Shown here: in pieces, positions 34,283 through 41,631 of the stretch | Position numbering within the stretch: position 1 is the first letter of the stretch | How the letters are laid out: every line of letters begins with the position of its first letter | NCBI GenBank assembly: GCA_963837815.1 | Contig: CAWIOS010000012.1 | Span: 744,001 to 808,000, forward strand | Origin: Fen-1273 sp963837815 | Lineage (GTDB): Bacteria > Bacteroidota > Ignavibacteria > UBA10030 > UBA6906 | Direction of reading: 5' to 3' | DNA: 64,000 bases | Notes under the pieces: model-generated | What the model saw: only the letters and a program-made list of their open reading frames with translations | What the model was told of the DNA's origin: nothing | Databases searched by the model: none | Made by a program: the position numbers and the translations under genes

Positions 34283-34406
34283 AGAACGGGCTCAGGGTCG
34301 AGGGACGGATGATCCCCGACAGCACCGTCGTTGTTCCGTTTTGCGTGAATAGAAATGTCCCGGGCGCACCATGGTCGGAGCGTACTGGCCAATATTATCC
34401 AGTTGG

Positions 34407-35369
34407 TCAGAGCTTTGTCACGAAGCACTGTCCGCTCGGCAGGTAACATGGACGCTCTCCGGCAGATCGGAAGAATTCGTCTACAGCCTCTTTTGCCCCG
34501 GGGCAGCTTTCAAACCCGTAGTCGTCGAACACAATCACGCCCCCCTGAATCATGCGCGGGAGGAAGAATTCACAGCAGTCAATGACGGAACGGTATATGT
34601 CGACGTCAATATGGGCGAGACTGAATCTCAAATCTGCGACCGGTGAGGACGTCGCCGGGAAGATGCCCGGATAGAACGCGACGTTTCTGCATCCCTCGAG
34701 ATTCCGTTTCACCGATTCGAGAGACGTGTCGCTGAAATCCCCTTTCCTGTGAGCGTCTCTCCCCGGATCCGTCGATGGCATTCCCTCGAACGTGTCAAAG
34801 AGATGAATGGTCTGCCCGCTTCCTTCAAGAGCAACCGCCAGGAGTCGGGCCGTTCCCCCCCTGTAAACGCCGACCTCGGCTACATCCCCCCCCAGGCGGG
34901 CCGCCTGGAGCGCGAACTGGTAGAGCATGTAACATCTGACCCTGTCGACGAGCGAGTACGTGATCTGCTCCATGATCTGAATAAACCGTGCGTCTGTGTC
35001 CCAGAGCGGTATCGGATGGATCACCGTTACCTGACGGGGCGGTACAGGGACCTTCTTCTCCGCGGAACCTGCAGAAGTCGCGATGCGCTCGAGTCCCTCC
35101 GCCGCCGGAATGCTGGAGGGATCCAGCGTGAGAACACGTTTGAAGAAAACGGTGGCCGTTGCATCGTCGTGAACGAGGAGACACAGGTCTCCAAGCTCAT
35201 TGAGAACACCGATGTTCTCCGGGTCCTCCATGAGAAGCAGCCTGTACACCTGCACCGCATCCTTCAGACGACCGGCCCTCACGTGTGACAGGGCGGCGGA
35301 ATGGAGATCATCAGAAGATCCGGCGGAGGTACCGGTGAAGACGTCGGCGCTGCTCTCTTCGGGGTCCAT
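34407..35369 (-). CDS. TPR plus TylF/MycF-type O-methyltransferase
   Basis: A 320-residue protein. After an acidic lead, one or two TPR-like units (SAALSHVRAGRLKDAVQVYR; ATATVFFKRVLTLDPSS) cover about 20-100. The rest matches TylF-type sugar O-methyltransferases: YQFALQAARLGGDVAEVGVYRGGTA in two parts, IHLFDTFEGMPSTD, KGDFSDTSLESVKRNL, then SLAHIDVDIYRSVIDC and GGVIVFDDYGF with the metal-binding Asp pair. Such enzymes methylate sugar hydroxyls with SAM and magnesium. ATG 35369 has GGAGG, but 13 nt upstream. It stands before the glycosylation operon with its own sigma-54-type site and may finish the same glycan by methylation (inference). Confidence 0.85.
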   Translation of the reverse strand: MDPEESSADVFTGTSAGSSDDLHSAALSHVRAGRLKDAVQVYRLLLMEDPENIGVLNELGDLCLLVHDDATATVFFKRVLTLDPSSIPAAEGLERIATSAGSAEKKVPVPPRQVTVIHPIPLWDTDARFIQIMEQITYSLVDRVRCYMLYQFALQAARLGGDVAEVGVYRGGTARLLAVALEGSGQTIHLFDTFEGMPSTDPGRDAHRKGDFSDTSLESVKRNLEGCRNVAFYPGIFPATSSPVADLRFSLAHIDVDIYRSVIDCCEFFLPRMIQGGVIVFDDYGFESCPGAKEAVDEFFRSAGERPCYLPSGQCFVTKL

Positions 35370-35420
35370 AGACAATTCTTGTCCTCCGGGTGGGAATGGG
35401 CATCCTCTCCTGTAGTGAAA

Positions 35421-35435
35421 GCAAAGGACGTACCA
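35421..35435 (-). promoter_or_regulatory. Candidate sigma-54 promoter of the TylF-type gene
   Basis: TGGTACGTCCTTTGC on the minus strand, 52 nt before the ATG at 35369, keeps GG(-24) and GC(-12). It shares TTGGTA-Y-G-N3-TTTGC with the site before the wbpB-like gene. The rest of the 252-bp gap (35370-35621) shows nothing else I can identify. Confidence 0.5.
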
Positions 35436-35621
35436 ACAGCAGGCAGGCTGAGGCGATCTGAGCTCTCGTCCAGAAACGGCCAATCAGAGCGTCGTTCGCA
35501 AAAGGGAAGATGGGGGGAGGAAAACGGCAGTGATGAGTTGGGCTGATATCGCGCAGTTGGAGAAAAGGGCGGAGATTGAAAATGGAGGATGGAAGCTGGA
35601 AAATCGAGGATCAGGAGCAGA

Positions 35622-38297
35622 TCAGGGAGGAGTCTCCATCCTGTCGATAACCTTCCTGACGACGGAGAGAACCTCGGCAAGGCTGTACGGCTTCGAGACG
35701 AGCGCCCGCACTCCCCCTTTTATCAATTCCGACCTCACGTGAGGCTCGAAGAACCCGCTTGCCACAACGACCTTCACTGCGGGATTCAACGACTGGAGCG
35801 ATCTGAGCAGCGCGGCGCCATCGGCTTTCGGAAGGCCGAAGTCGGTCACCACGACGGAGATCTCGTTCATGTGCTCCCTATACTCGGCTAACCCATTAAT
35901 CCCGTCCGATGCGAGGAATACGCGGTATCCCCTCTCCTGGAACGTCGTTTCAAGAAGATCGAGAAGAGTCTCCTCGTCTTCGACAATCAGGACGCCTTCG
36001 CCCCTCCCGTCCACCGTCGCTTCCCCCTCAGGGCTCTGATCTTCGCCGGAAGCAGCGCCGCCGCTCACCGGGAAATAGAGCCTGAAGACCGTCCCTTCCC
36101 CGAGCCTGGAATCGACATCGATGACGCCTCCGTGCGTCTTGACGACCCCGTAGACGAGCGACAGGCCGAGTCCGGTCCCTCTTCCGAGTTCCTTCGTCGT
36201 GAAAAACGGCTCGAATATCCGCTGGACGGTCGCACCGGTCATCCCCGTCCCCTCGTCCCCGACGCTGATTTCCACGTACCGAAGAGAGGAATCGGCACCT
36301 TCCCGCGAGGAAAGGACCGCACCGTCCACCACGAGCGTCCGCATTGTGAGTTTGCCGCCGGGGGAGCGCCCGTCCTGCCGTTCCATCATCGCATCCCGCG
36401 CGTTTATGCAAAGGTTGAGGAGCGCCTGGTGGAGCTGGGTGTTGTCAATCGAGATGATCGGAATGTCCTCGCCGAGATCAAGGACGATATCGATCGTCCT
36501 GGGAAACGTCTCCTGTATCATCCGCGAGAGGTCGAGGATCGCCCTGTTGACGTCGATCGACTCGGGATGGACTTCGGTCTTCCGCGCGAACGTCAGTATC
36601 TGCCGGACAAGCCCGGCCCCCCGCTGTATCGCGGCATTAATGGAGCGGATGCTCTGCTCGAACGCGCTGTTCTCGTTCCTGCGGATCTCCAGCAGCGAGA
36701 CGTGGCCGAGTATGATCCCCAGGATGTTGTTGAAATCGTGTGCGACCCCCCCGGCGAGAGTTCCAAGCGATTCCATCGTCTCCATCTCGCGGATATGGAG
36801 CTCCATCTCCTTCTTCTCCGTGATGTCGTCCTTCAGGGCGAGGTAATGCGTCACGACGCCGTTCGAGTCCTTGATCGGTGATATCAGCGCCGATTCCCAG
36901 TACAGGTCCCCGTTCTTTTTCCTGTTGTGGAATTCTCCCCTCCACGCCGCACCCGACTTGATCATCTCCCAGAGACGCGCGTATTCTTCAGGCGGCGTCG
37001 CGCCCGATTTGAGTATGCGCGGATTCTTCCCCCTTGCTTCCTCCAGCGTGTATCCTGTCAGCCGGGTGAATTTCGGGTTGACGTATTCAATGTTCCCCTC
37101 CAGGTCGGTGATGACGATCGACGAGCCGCTCTGTTCGACGACCCGCGAGAGCTGGCGGAGCTGCGTCTGGTCCTTCTTCCAGCTCGTGATGTCGGTGATC
37201 ATGGCAAGCCGGAGCGAAGAATCCCTCTCGGCGTCGGGAATGAGCGCCGTGGAGATCCTGACATCGACGAGAGTTCCATCCTTCCTCTTCCGGACGGTCT
37301 CCCATTCCGCCACTCCTTCCCCCCGGAACGTCCTCTCTGTGGAATCCCGGAATTCGTCCATCTTGTGCGAGGGGACGATCGGATATTTCTCTCCTATCAC
37401 CTCCCGGGCTGTCCACCCGAATATACGTTCGGCAGCAGGGTTCCAGACGCGCACGCGGTCGTCTTCATCAAGGACGACGACGGCCTGCGGCAGAGCCTTG
37501 ACAAGAGAATCAAGCGCGGCATGACTCGCGAAGAGCGCGCGTTCGGCGTTCTTCCTGTCCGTGATATCGCGCACAATCGACAATAAGCACTGTTCGCCGC
37601 CGATCATCAGCGTCCGGGCGGACATGAGACCGGTGATGATTCTGCCGTCTTTGCAGCGGAACTGGGCTTCAAGCCCGACGAATTCTCCGGATTTCTTCAA
37701 CCCATCGACGAGTCTTTCCCTGTCACCGTCATCGACCCAGATGTTCAGGTCGTGCGTCATGGAGGATCTGCCGCAAACATCCGTCCACGTGTACCCCGTG
37801 AGCTTCGTAAATCCCTCGTTCACGGCGAAGTACATGCCGTCGGAGAGGCGGTTGATGTTCACCGAATCCGGACTGACGTGAAACGCTTTCGAGTACTTTT
37901 CTTCCGATTCCCGGAGGGCGACGTGCGCATCATGGAGCCGGAACGCCATTGTGATCGAGGCAAAGAGGACCTCCTCGCCTGAATTCTTGAGCACGTACCC
38001 GTAGTTCGTGATCCTTCCGGTCCTTGAGACCATCTCCCTCTCGGAGTGAGAGGTGAGAAATATGACGGGGATATCACGTCCCTTGAGTATCTCGCGCGCG
38101 GCATCGGCACCGTCCATCCCCCTGCCGAGGTCGATGTCCATCAGTATGAGATCGACCGGGGGGTTCTCGTCCTTTGCCGCGGCAATCGCACGTGAGGCGT
38201 CGGGTGCGGACACAACATCGTAGCCTGCCCCCTTCAGGACGAGCGACTGAGCGAGGCTGACAAGAGCGTCGTCCTCAACGAGGAGTATTTTCTTCAT
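35622..38297 (-). CDS. Hybrid histidine kinase REC-PAS-PAS-PAS-HisKA-HATPase-REC
   Basis: An 891-residue soluble kinase. Receiver 1 has LLVEDD and Asp in LILMDIDLGRGMDG. Three PAS domains follow, with VNEGFTKLTGYTW, RVWNPAAERIFGW and YVNPKFTRLTGYTLEEARGK as their cores. The His is in AGGVAHDFNNILGIILG; the ATPase has NLCINARDAM and GRGTGLGLSLV. The last receiver has LIVEDE and Asp in VVVTDFGLPKADG. It has the same layout as the kinase at 7562-9823, and probably a common origin. ATG 38297 is supported by GGGAG 6 nt upstream. It is monocistronic in appearance; no motif was recognised in the 276 bp upstream (38298-38573). Confidence 0.92.
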   Translation of the reverse strand: MKKILLVEDDALVSLAQSLVLKGAGYDVVSAPDASRAIAAAKDENPPVDLILMDIDLGRGMDGADAAREILKGRDIPVIFLTSHSEREMVSRTGRITNYGYVLKNSGEEVLFASITMAFRLHDAHVALRESEEKYSKAFHVSPDSVNINRLSDGMYFAVNEGFTKLTGYTWTDVCGRSSMTHDLNIWVDDGDRERLVDGLKKSGEFVGLEAQFRCKDGRIITGLMSARTLMIGGEQCLLSIVRDITDRKNAERALFASHAALDSLVKALPQAVVVLDEDDRVRVWNPAAERIFGWTAREVIGEKYPIVPSHKMDEFRDSTERTFRGEGVAEWETVRKRKDGTLVDVRISTALIPDAERDSSLRLAMITDITSWKKDQTQLRQLSRVVEQSGSSIVITDLEGNIEYVNPKFTRLTGYTLEEARGKNPRILKSGATPPEEYARLWEMIKSGAAWRGEFHNRKKNGDLYWESALISPIKDSNGVVTHYLALKDDITEKKEMELHIREMETMESLGTLAGGVAHDFNNILGIILGHVSLLEIRRNENSAFEQSIRSINAAIQRGAGLVRQILTFARKTEVHPESIDVNRAILDLSRMIQETFPRTIDIVLDLGEDIPIISIDNTQLHQALLNLCINARDAMMERQDGRSPGGKLTMRTLVVDGAVLSSREGADSSLRYVEISVGDEGTGMTGATVQRIFEPFFTTKELGRGTGLGLSLVYGVVKTHGGVIDVDSRLGEGTVFRLYFPVSGGAASGEDQSPEGEATVDGRGEGVLIVEDEETLLDLLETTFQERGYRVFLASDGINGLAEYREHMNEISVVVTDFGLPKADGAALLRSLQSLNPAVKVVVASGFFEPHVRSELIKGGVRALVSKPYSLAEVLSVVRKVIDRMETPP

Positions 38298-38573
38298 CAC
38301 AATCTCCCGACCGGGCAGGGGTGCAGTACGCCGGTTCGACACGATGCGGAATAATGCGACGAAACTGACAGATTTATGTGGGGCTTAATATGTGCATTTG
38401 ATGCGTTTGAAACAAGGCTCAATACGGGATGAAAACGCCATTTTCGCGCAGCGCGAGCCGGGGTTTCCGCTTCATTGCCCTCGCATTGAGCGCCAGCATG
38501 ATCGTGTTGCCGCGGGGGAGGATCCGACTGCAGGCAGGACGCTCCGCGACACTAACAGCGGTTCAAAGGCATG

Positions 38574-38780
38574 TCACAGGAGAAGCGGTTTGAAGCTCCG
38601 CCATCCGACAAGATCACTCCCGTCATCCTCTTCCGATTCAGAATCCTCACAGGCGAAAAAGTACCGGCAGTCGCCGTAGTGGACTGGTTCGTCGTGCTGC
38701 CACTCGTGGCCGCACTCCGGACAATGTTCGACAAGGTCGAAGGACTCAACAACGCTCATAATGCCCGACGCATCTTCCAT
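38574..38780 (-). CDS. Small Zn-ribbon-like protein, unknown function
   Basis: A 68-residue acidic protein. Residues about 19-45 hold CPECGHEWQHDEPVHYGDC and a further Cys (FFACEDSE), a possible CxxC...C...C metal site, followed by a run of Glu/Asp/Ser. I do not recognise a family. ATG 38780 is chosen because GGGGGG lies 7 nt upstream; a longer frame begins at GTG 38870 without a ribosome-binding site. It follows CheW by 133 bp on the same strand and may be the tail of the receptor-CheW operon. Confidence 0.5.
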   Translation of the reverse strand: MEDASGIMSVVESFDLVEHCPECGHEWQHDEPVHYGDCRYFFACEDSESEEDDGSDLVGWRSFKPLLL

Positions 38781-38913
38781 GGGTCGTCCCCCCCAATAAA
38801 CGTCCTCAATCACATCATTCTTATGGAGATACAACGGGGACTGCCGTGCGAACACGTCAGCCCCCGTCACCGGAGAGCATCACCTGCAATTTCCCGGCAC
38901 CTCACCCGGAGAT

Positions 38914-39417
38914 CTATGCCGCCGCGGAGACCTTCCCCTTTTCCACACCGGAAAGCACACTTTCGAGATCCAGGAGAATCAGAAGACGATCTTCGAGCTT
39001 GCCGACCGCCGTGATGTAATCCGCGTCGATTCCTGCCACAATGGGCGGGGGCGGCTCGGTGACGCTCCTGGGGATCCGGAGGACCTCGCTCACCGCGTCA
39101 ACGACAAAACCCACGATCTTCCCGTTGAGCTCCACGACGACAATGCGTGTGTTCTTGTCGCTTTCTTTCCGCTCCATGCCGAAACGCCTTCGCAACGCGA
39201 TGATCGGTATCACCTTCCCCCGAAGGTTGATGACGCCGTCCACGAATTCCGGAGCATTCGGCACGCGCGTCACTTCCAGCATGCGGTTGATCTCCTGCAC
39301 CTTCAGGATATCGACGCCGAATTCTTCATCGCCGATCTTGAAGCTCACAAGCTGCAGAAGTTCGTCGCTCCCCGCTGCCGCACGCGAACTTCCTTTGATA
39401 TCGACTGTCTCATTCAT
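38914..39417 (-). CDS. cheW: CheW chemotaxis coupling protein
   Basis: A 167-residue CheW. It links receptors to the CheA kinase. The fold's landmarks are present: LQLVSFKIGDEEFGVDILKV, INRMLEVTRVPNAPEFVDG, INLRGKVIPIIALRRRFGM, and a 'VVVEL' strand with VGFVVDAVSEVLRI. ATG 39417 is preferred over an upstream in-frame TTG. It lies 29 nt after the chemoreceptor gene, so the two form an operon read from the sigma-54-type site at 41325. CheA is not in the window. Confidence 0.95.
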   Translation of the reverse strand: MNETVDIKGSSRAAAGSDELLQLVSFKIGDEEFGVDILKVQEINRMLEVTRVPNAPEFVDGVINLRGKVIPIIALRRRFGMERKESDKNTRIVVVELNGKIVGFVVDAVSEVLRIPRSVTEPPPPIVAGIDADYITAVGKLEDRLLILLDLESVLSGVEKGKVSAAA

Positions 39418-39446
39418 TGGTCTTAGTCCCAATTAAGGATCGTGAT

Positions 39447-41216
39447 CTACTCGTGCGGAACGATTGCCCCGTTCTCGCGTACCGCCAGGTTCGATTTCGG
39501 CACATTCGCAGAAGCCTTCCTTCCGCCTTGCTTCCCGCCGGCAGCGAGGGGTGTGCCGGATGCTCCATGAGCCGACCCGTGTCCGTCGACTTTGAATTTT
39601 CCCAGAATCTGCTGCAGGTTTTCCGTCAGGCGGTTCAGGTCCTCCGCCGCGCGGGCGATCTGCTGGGTCCCCTGTGCCGTTTCCCCGGTCACCGTGCTTA
39701 TCGCCTCGACGTTCTTGCTTATCTGTTCGCTTGCGCTCGACTGCTCTTCGCTGGCGGCGGCAATCTGGGATACCATGTCCGTCAGGTTCTGGATCATCGC
39801 CACGATCTCCTTCAGGGACGCGCCCGCCCTGTCGGCCAGCTTGATCCCGTGGTCTACCTCCTGCGTCCCCTCCTGCATCGACGCCACGGCCCCGGTCGTG
39901 TCGCCCTGTATCGTCTTGATCATTCCGGCAATCTCCTTCGTCGCCTTGGTCGTGCGTTCCGCGAGCTTTCTTACTTCATCGGCCACCACGGCAAACCCGC
40001 GCCCCTGTTCCCCCGCGCGTGCCGCTTCGATTGCGGCATTAAGCGCCAGCAGGTTCGTCTGGTCCGCGATATCGTCGATCACCCCGATGATTTCGCCGAT
40101 CTGATCGCTCGATTTGCCGAGCGCTTTCACGGTTTCCGCCGACCTGTTGACAACCTCGGCGATCCGCTTCATCCCGGCGACGGTCTCTTCCACAACGGCA
40201 CCGCCCTGCTCCGCCGCTTCCTTCGCCTTCTTCGCCGTTTCGGCCGTATTCCCTGCATTCTTGGAGTTCTCGACGATCGTCTTCGTCATCTCCTCGACTG
40301 CCGAAGCCACCTCGCCGGCCTGGGAGGTCTGTTCCTGCGAACCCGCGGCCATTTGCTCGGTGCTGGAGGATATTTCCGTGCTTGCGCTTGCCACCGCAGA
40401 CGATGCCTCACCCACCTGACCGATCGTCTCCCGCAAATTCTCCACCATCTGCCTGAACGCCCCGGCAAGCTGCCCTATTTCGTCCGCGGAATGCGCCTCC
40501 ACATCCACCGTCAGATCGCCCGTCGCCACCGCCTGCGCCTTTCCTGCAAGCTCCCCGACCGGCTTGCTTATCACCTGTGCGATGAAGAAACCAAGCGCGA
40601 TGGCCGCCAGAACCGACAGCGCCAGCACGATGAGCATGATTCGCTGCGCGCTTTCCGCGAGCGAAGTGTTTTCCCCGGAAGTCTTCTTTGCCGCTTCGAC
40701 GTTCAACTGAACGAGCCTGTCAATCGCGGCCTGCTGCGCTTTCGCGGCGGCAATGGCCGCATCGCTGCGAAGCACAACGACCGATTCGGCGTGCTTATTC
40801 GCAAGCGCGAGCTCGACGATCTGGTTCTGGAACGGGAGGAACGCCTCATGAGATTTGACAAAGTCCTTGAAGGCATCCTTGATCTCCTGGGAGATTATTG
40901 CTTTTTCGAATTCCGTGTTGGCTTTTTCCATTTTCTGTTCGAAATCCTTGAGCGCGGCGGAGTATTTTTCCTGTTCGGCCGGGTTCCGGGCAAGTATGGC
41001 ATCGCGGTAGCTGACGCGAACCTGCTGGAAATCCGTCGCCATCGATGTGAGCGTGGCGATCGGCAGTGTCATATTCTCGTACAGTCTGGTGTCGGCTGCG
41101 CTGACATCCTTCAGGTCTGTTATCCCGATGTATCCGACCAGTGCCGCAAGGCATGCCACCAGGATGAAGCTCACGAGGAGCTTCACGCGCACCTTCAGAT
41201 CAAAGAACCATTTCAT
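39447..41216 (-). CDS. Methyl-accepting chemotaxis protein (4HB type)
   Basis: A 589-residue transmembrane receptor. TM1 at about 10-32 (KLLVSFILVACLAALVGYIG), a periplasmic four-helix-bundle sensor with the 4HB_MCP pattern (DLKDVSAADTRLYENMTLPI), TM2 at about 180-205 (IVLALSVLAAIALGFFIAQV), then HAMP and a long cytoplasmic signalling hairpin. The hairpin tip that contacts CheA/CheW reads IADQTNLLALNAAIEAARAG, giving VVADEVRKLAERT next. ATG 41216 is chosen because GGAGG lies 9 nt upstream, while it abuts the earlier in-frame ATG at 41225. The C-terminus shows no CheR-docking pentapeptide of the NWETF kind. Ligand unknown. Confidence 0.95.
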   Translation of the reverse strand: MKWFFDLKVRVKLLVSFILVACLAALVGYIGITDLKDVSAADTRLYENMTLPIATLTSMATDFQQVRVSYRDAILARNPAEQEKYSAALKDFEQKMEKANTEFEKAIISQEIKDAFKDFVKSHEAFLPFQNQIVELALANKHAESVVVLRSDAAIAAAKAQQAAIDRLVQLNVEAAKKTSGENTSLAESAQRIMLIVLALSVLAAIALGFFIAQVISKPVGELAGKAQAVATGDLTVDVEAHSADEIGQLAGAFRQMVENLRETIGQVGEASSAVASASTEISSSTEQMAAGSQEQTSQAGEVASAVEEMTKTIVENSKNAGNTAETAKKAKEAAEQGGAVVEETVAGMKRIAEVVNRSAETVKALGKSSDQIGEIIGVIDDIADQTNLLALNAAIEAARAGEQGRGFAVVADEVRKLAERTTKATKEIAGMIKTIQGDTTGAVASMQEGTQEVDHGIKLADRAGASLKEIVAMIQNLTDMVSQIAAASEEQSSASEQISKNVEAISTVTGETAQGTQQIARAAEDLNRLTENLQQILGKFKVDGHGSAHGASGTPLAAGGKQGGRKASANVPKSNLAVRENGAIVPHE

Positions 41217-41324
41217 GACGCTCATCCTCCAGGTTATCCGATTGTGATGAGACCCGACACTTCGTCCTGATATACCTATTACGACGGAAGCGGGCCGTGA
41301 AGCCTTTGTGTGCGAGACAAGAGG

Positions 41325-41340
41325 CGCAAAGTCCATGCCA
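41325..41340 (-). promoter_or_regulatory. Candidate sigma-54 promoter of the receptor-cheW operon
   Basis: TGGCATGGACTTTGCG on the minus strand matches TGGCAY-N5-TTGC fully, with GG(-24) and GC(-12). It lies 109 nt before the receptor ATG at 41216. This is the best sigma-54 match in the window. Confidence 0.7.
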
Positions 41341-41522
41341 CAACGTTTGGCTGTTTATGCACTTCGTTGCGAACGGAAGGAAGTCTCCGGTGTCCATGGT
41401 TGGCCACGTGGTCGGGATTCTCACGCGCCGGCCGTCCGCGCGACACCTCCCGCCAGTGGCAATGGTACAGAGATTCACTCCGTCCGCCCGGATTATGAAG
41501 AGAATTCCGTCGCGGGAAGGGT

Positions 41523-41537
41523 TGGCACAGCAATTGT
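41523..41537 (+). promoter_or_regulatory. Weaker candidate sigma-54 promoter of the repeat-arm receptor
   Basis: TGGCACAGCAATTGT has a perfect -24 box and correct spacing, but GT instead of GC at -12. It lies 95 nt before the GTG at 41632. Called mainly because the divergent gene has a strong site. Confidence 0.4.
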
Positions 41538-41631
41538 CATTCATCAACCACCTTCCATCCGACATGCCGGAAGGAGGATGTCAGGCTGTCACGGAAGCAA
41601 CAGTGTAATCGCACCCCAGGAGGAACATCAG

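Larger units (their letters stand above)
41217..41631. other. Divergent control region between two chemoreceptor genes
   Basis: These 415 bp hold no convincing gene. A sigma-54-type site faces each receptor (41325-41340 minus, 41523-41537 plus). The roughly 180 bp between them could take the upstream sites of a shared enhancer-binding activator. Open frames running through it lack ribosome-binding sites and protein-like composition. Confidence 0.6.

Noticed and set aside
34234..34449. 71-codon minus-strand frame between the wbpB-like and TylF-type genes
   Set aside because: It overlaps the TylF C-terminus, lacks a ribosome-binding site and has no protein-like pattern; the sigma-54-type site lies inside it.
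38571..39014. 147-codon plus-strand frame opposite cheW and the small Zn-ribbon gene
   Set aside because: It runs antisense into cheW and its Arg/Pro-rich end has no recognisable domain.
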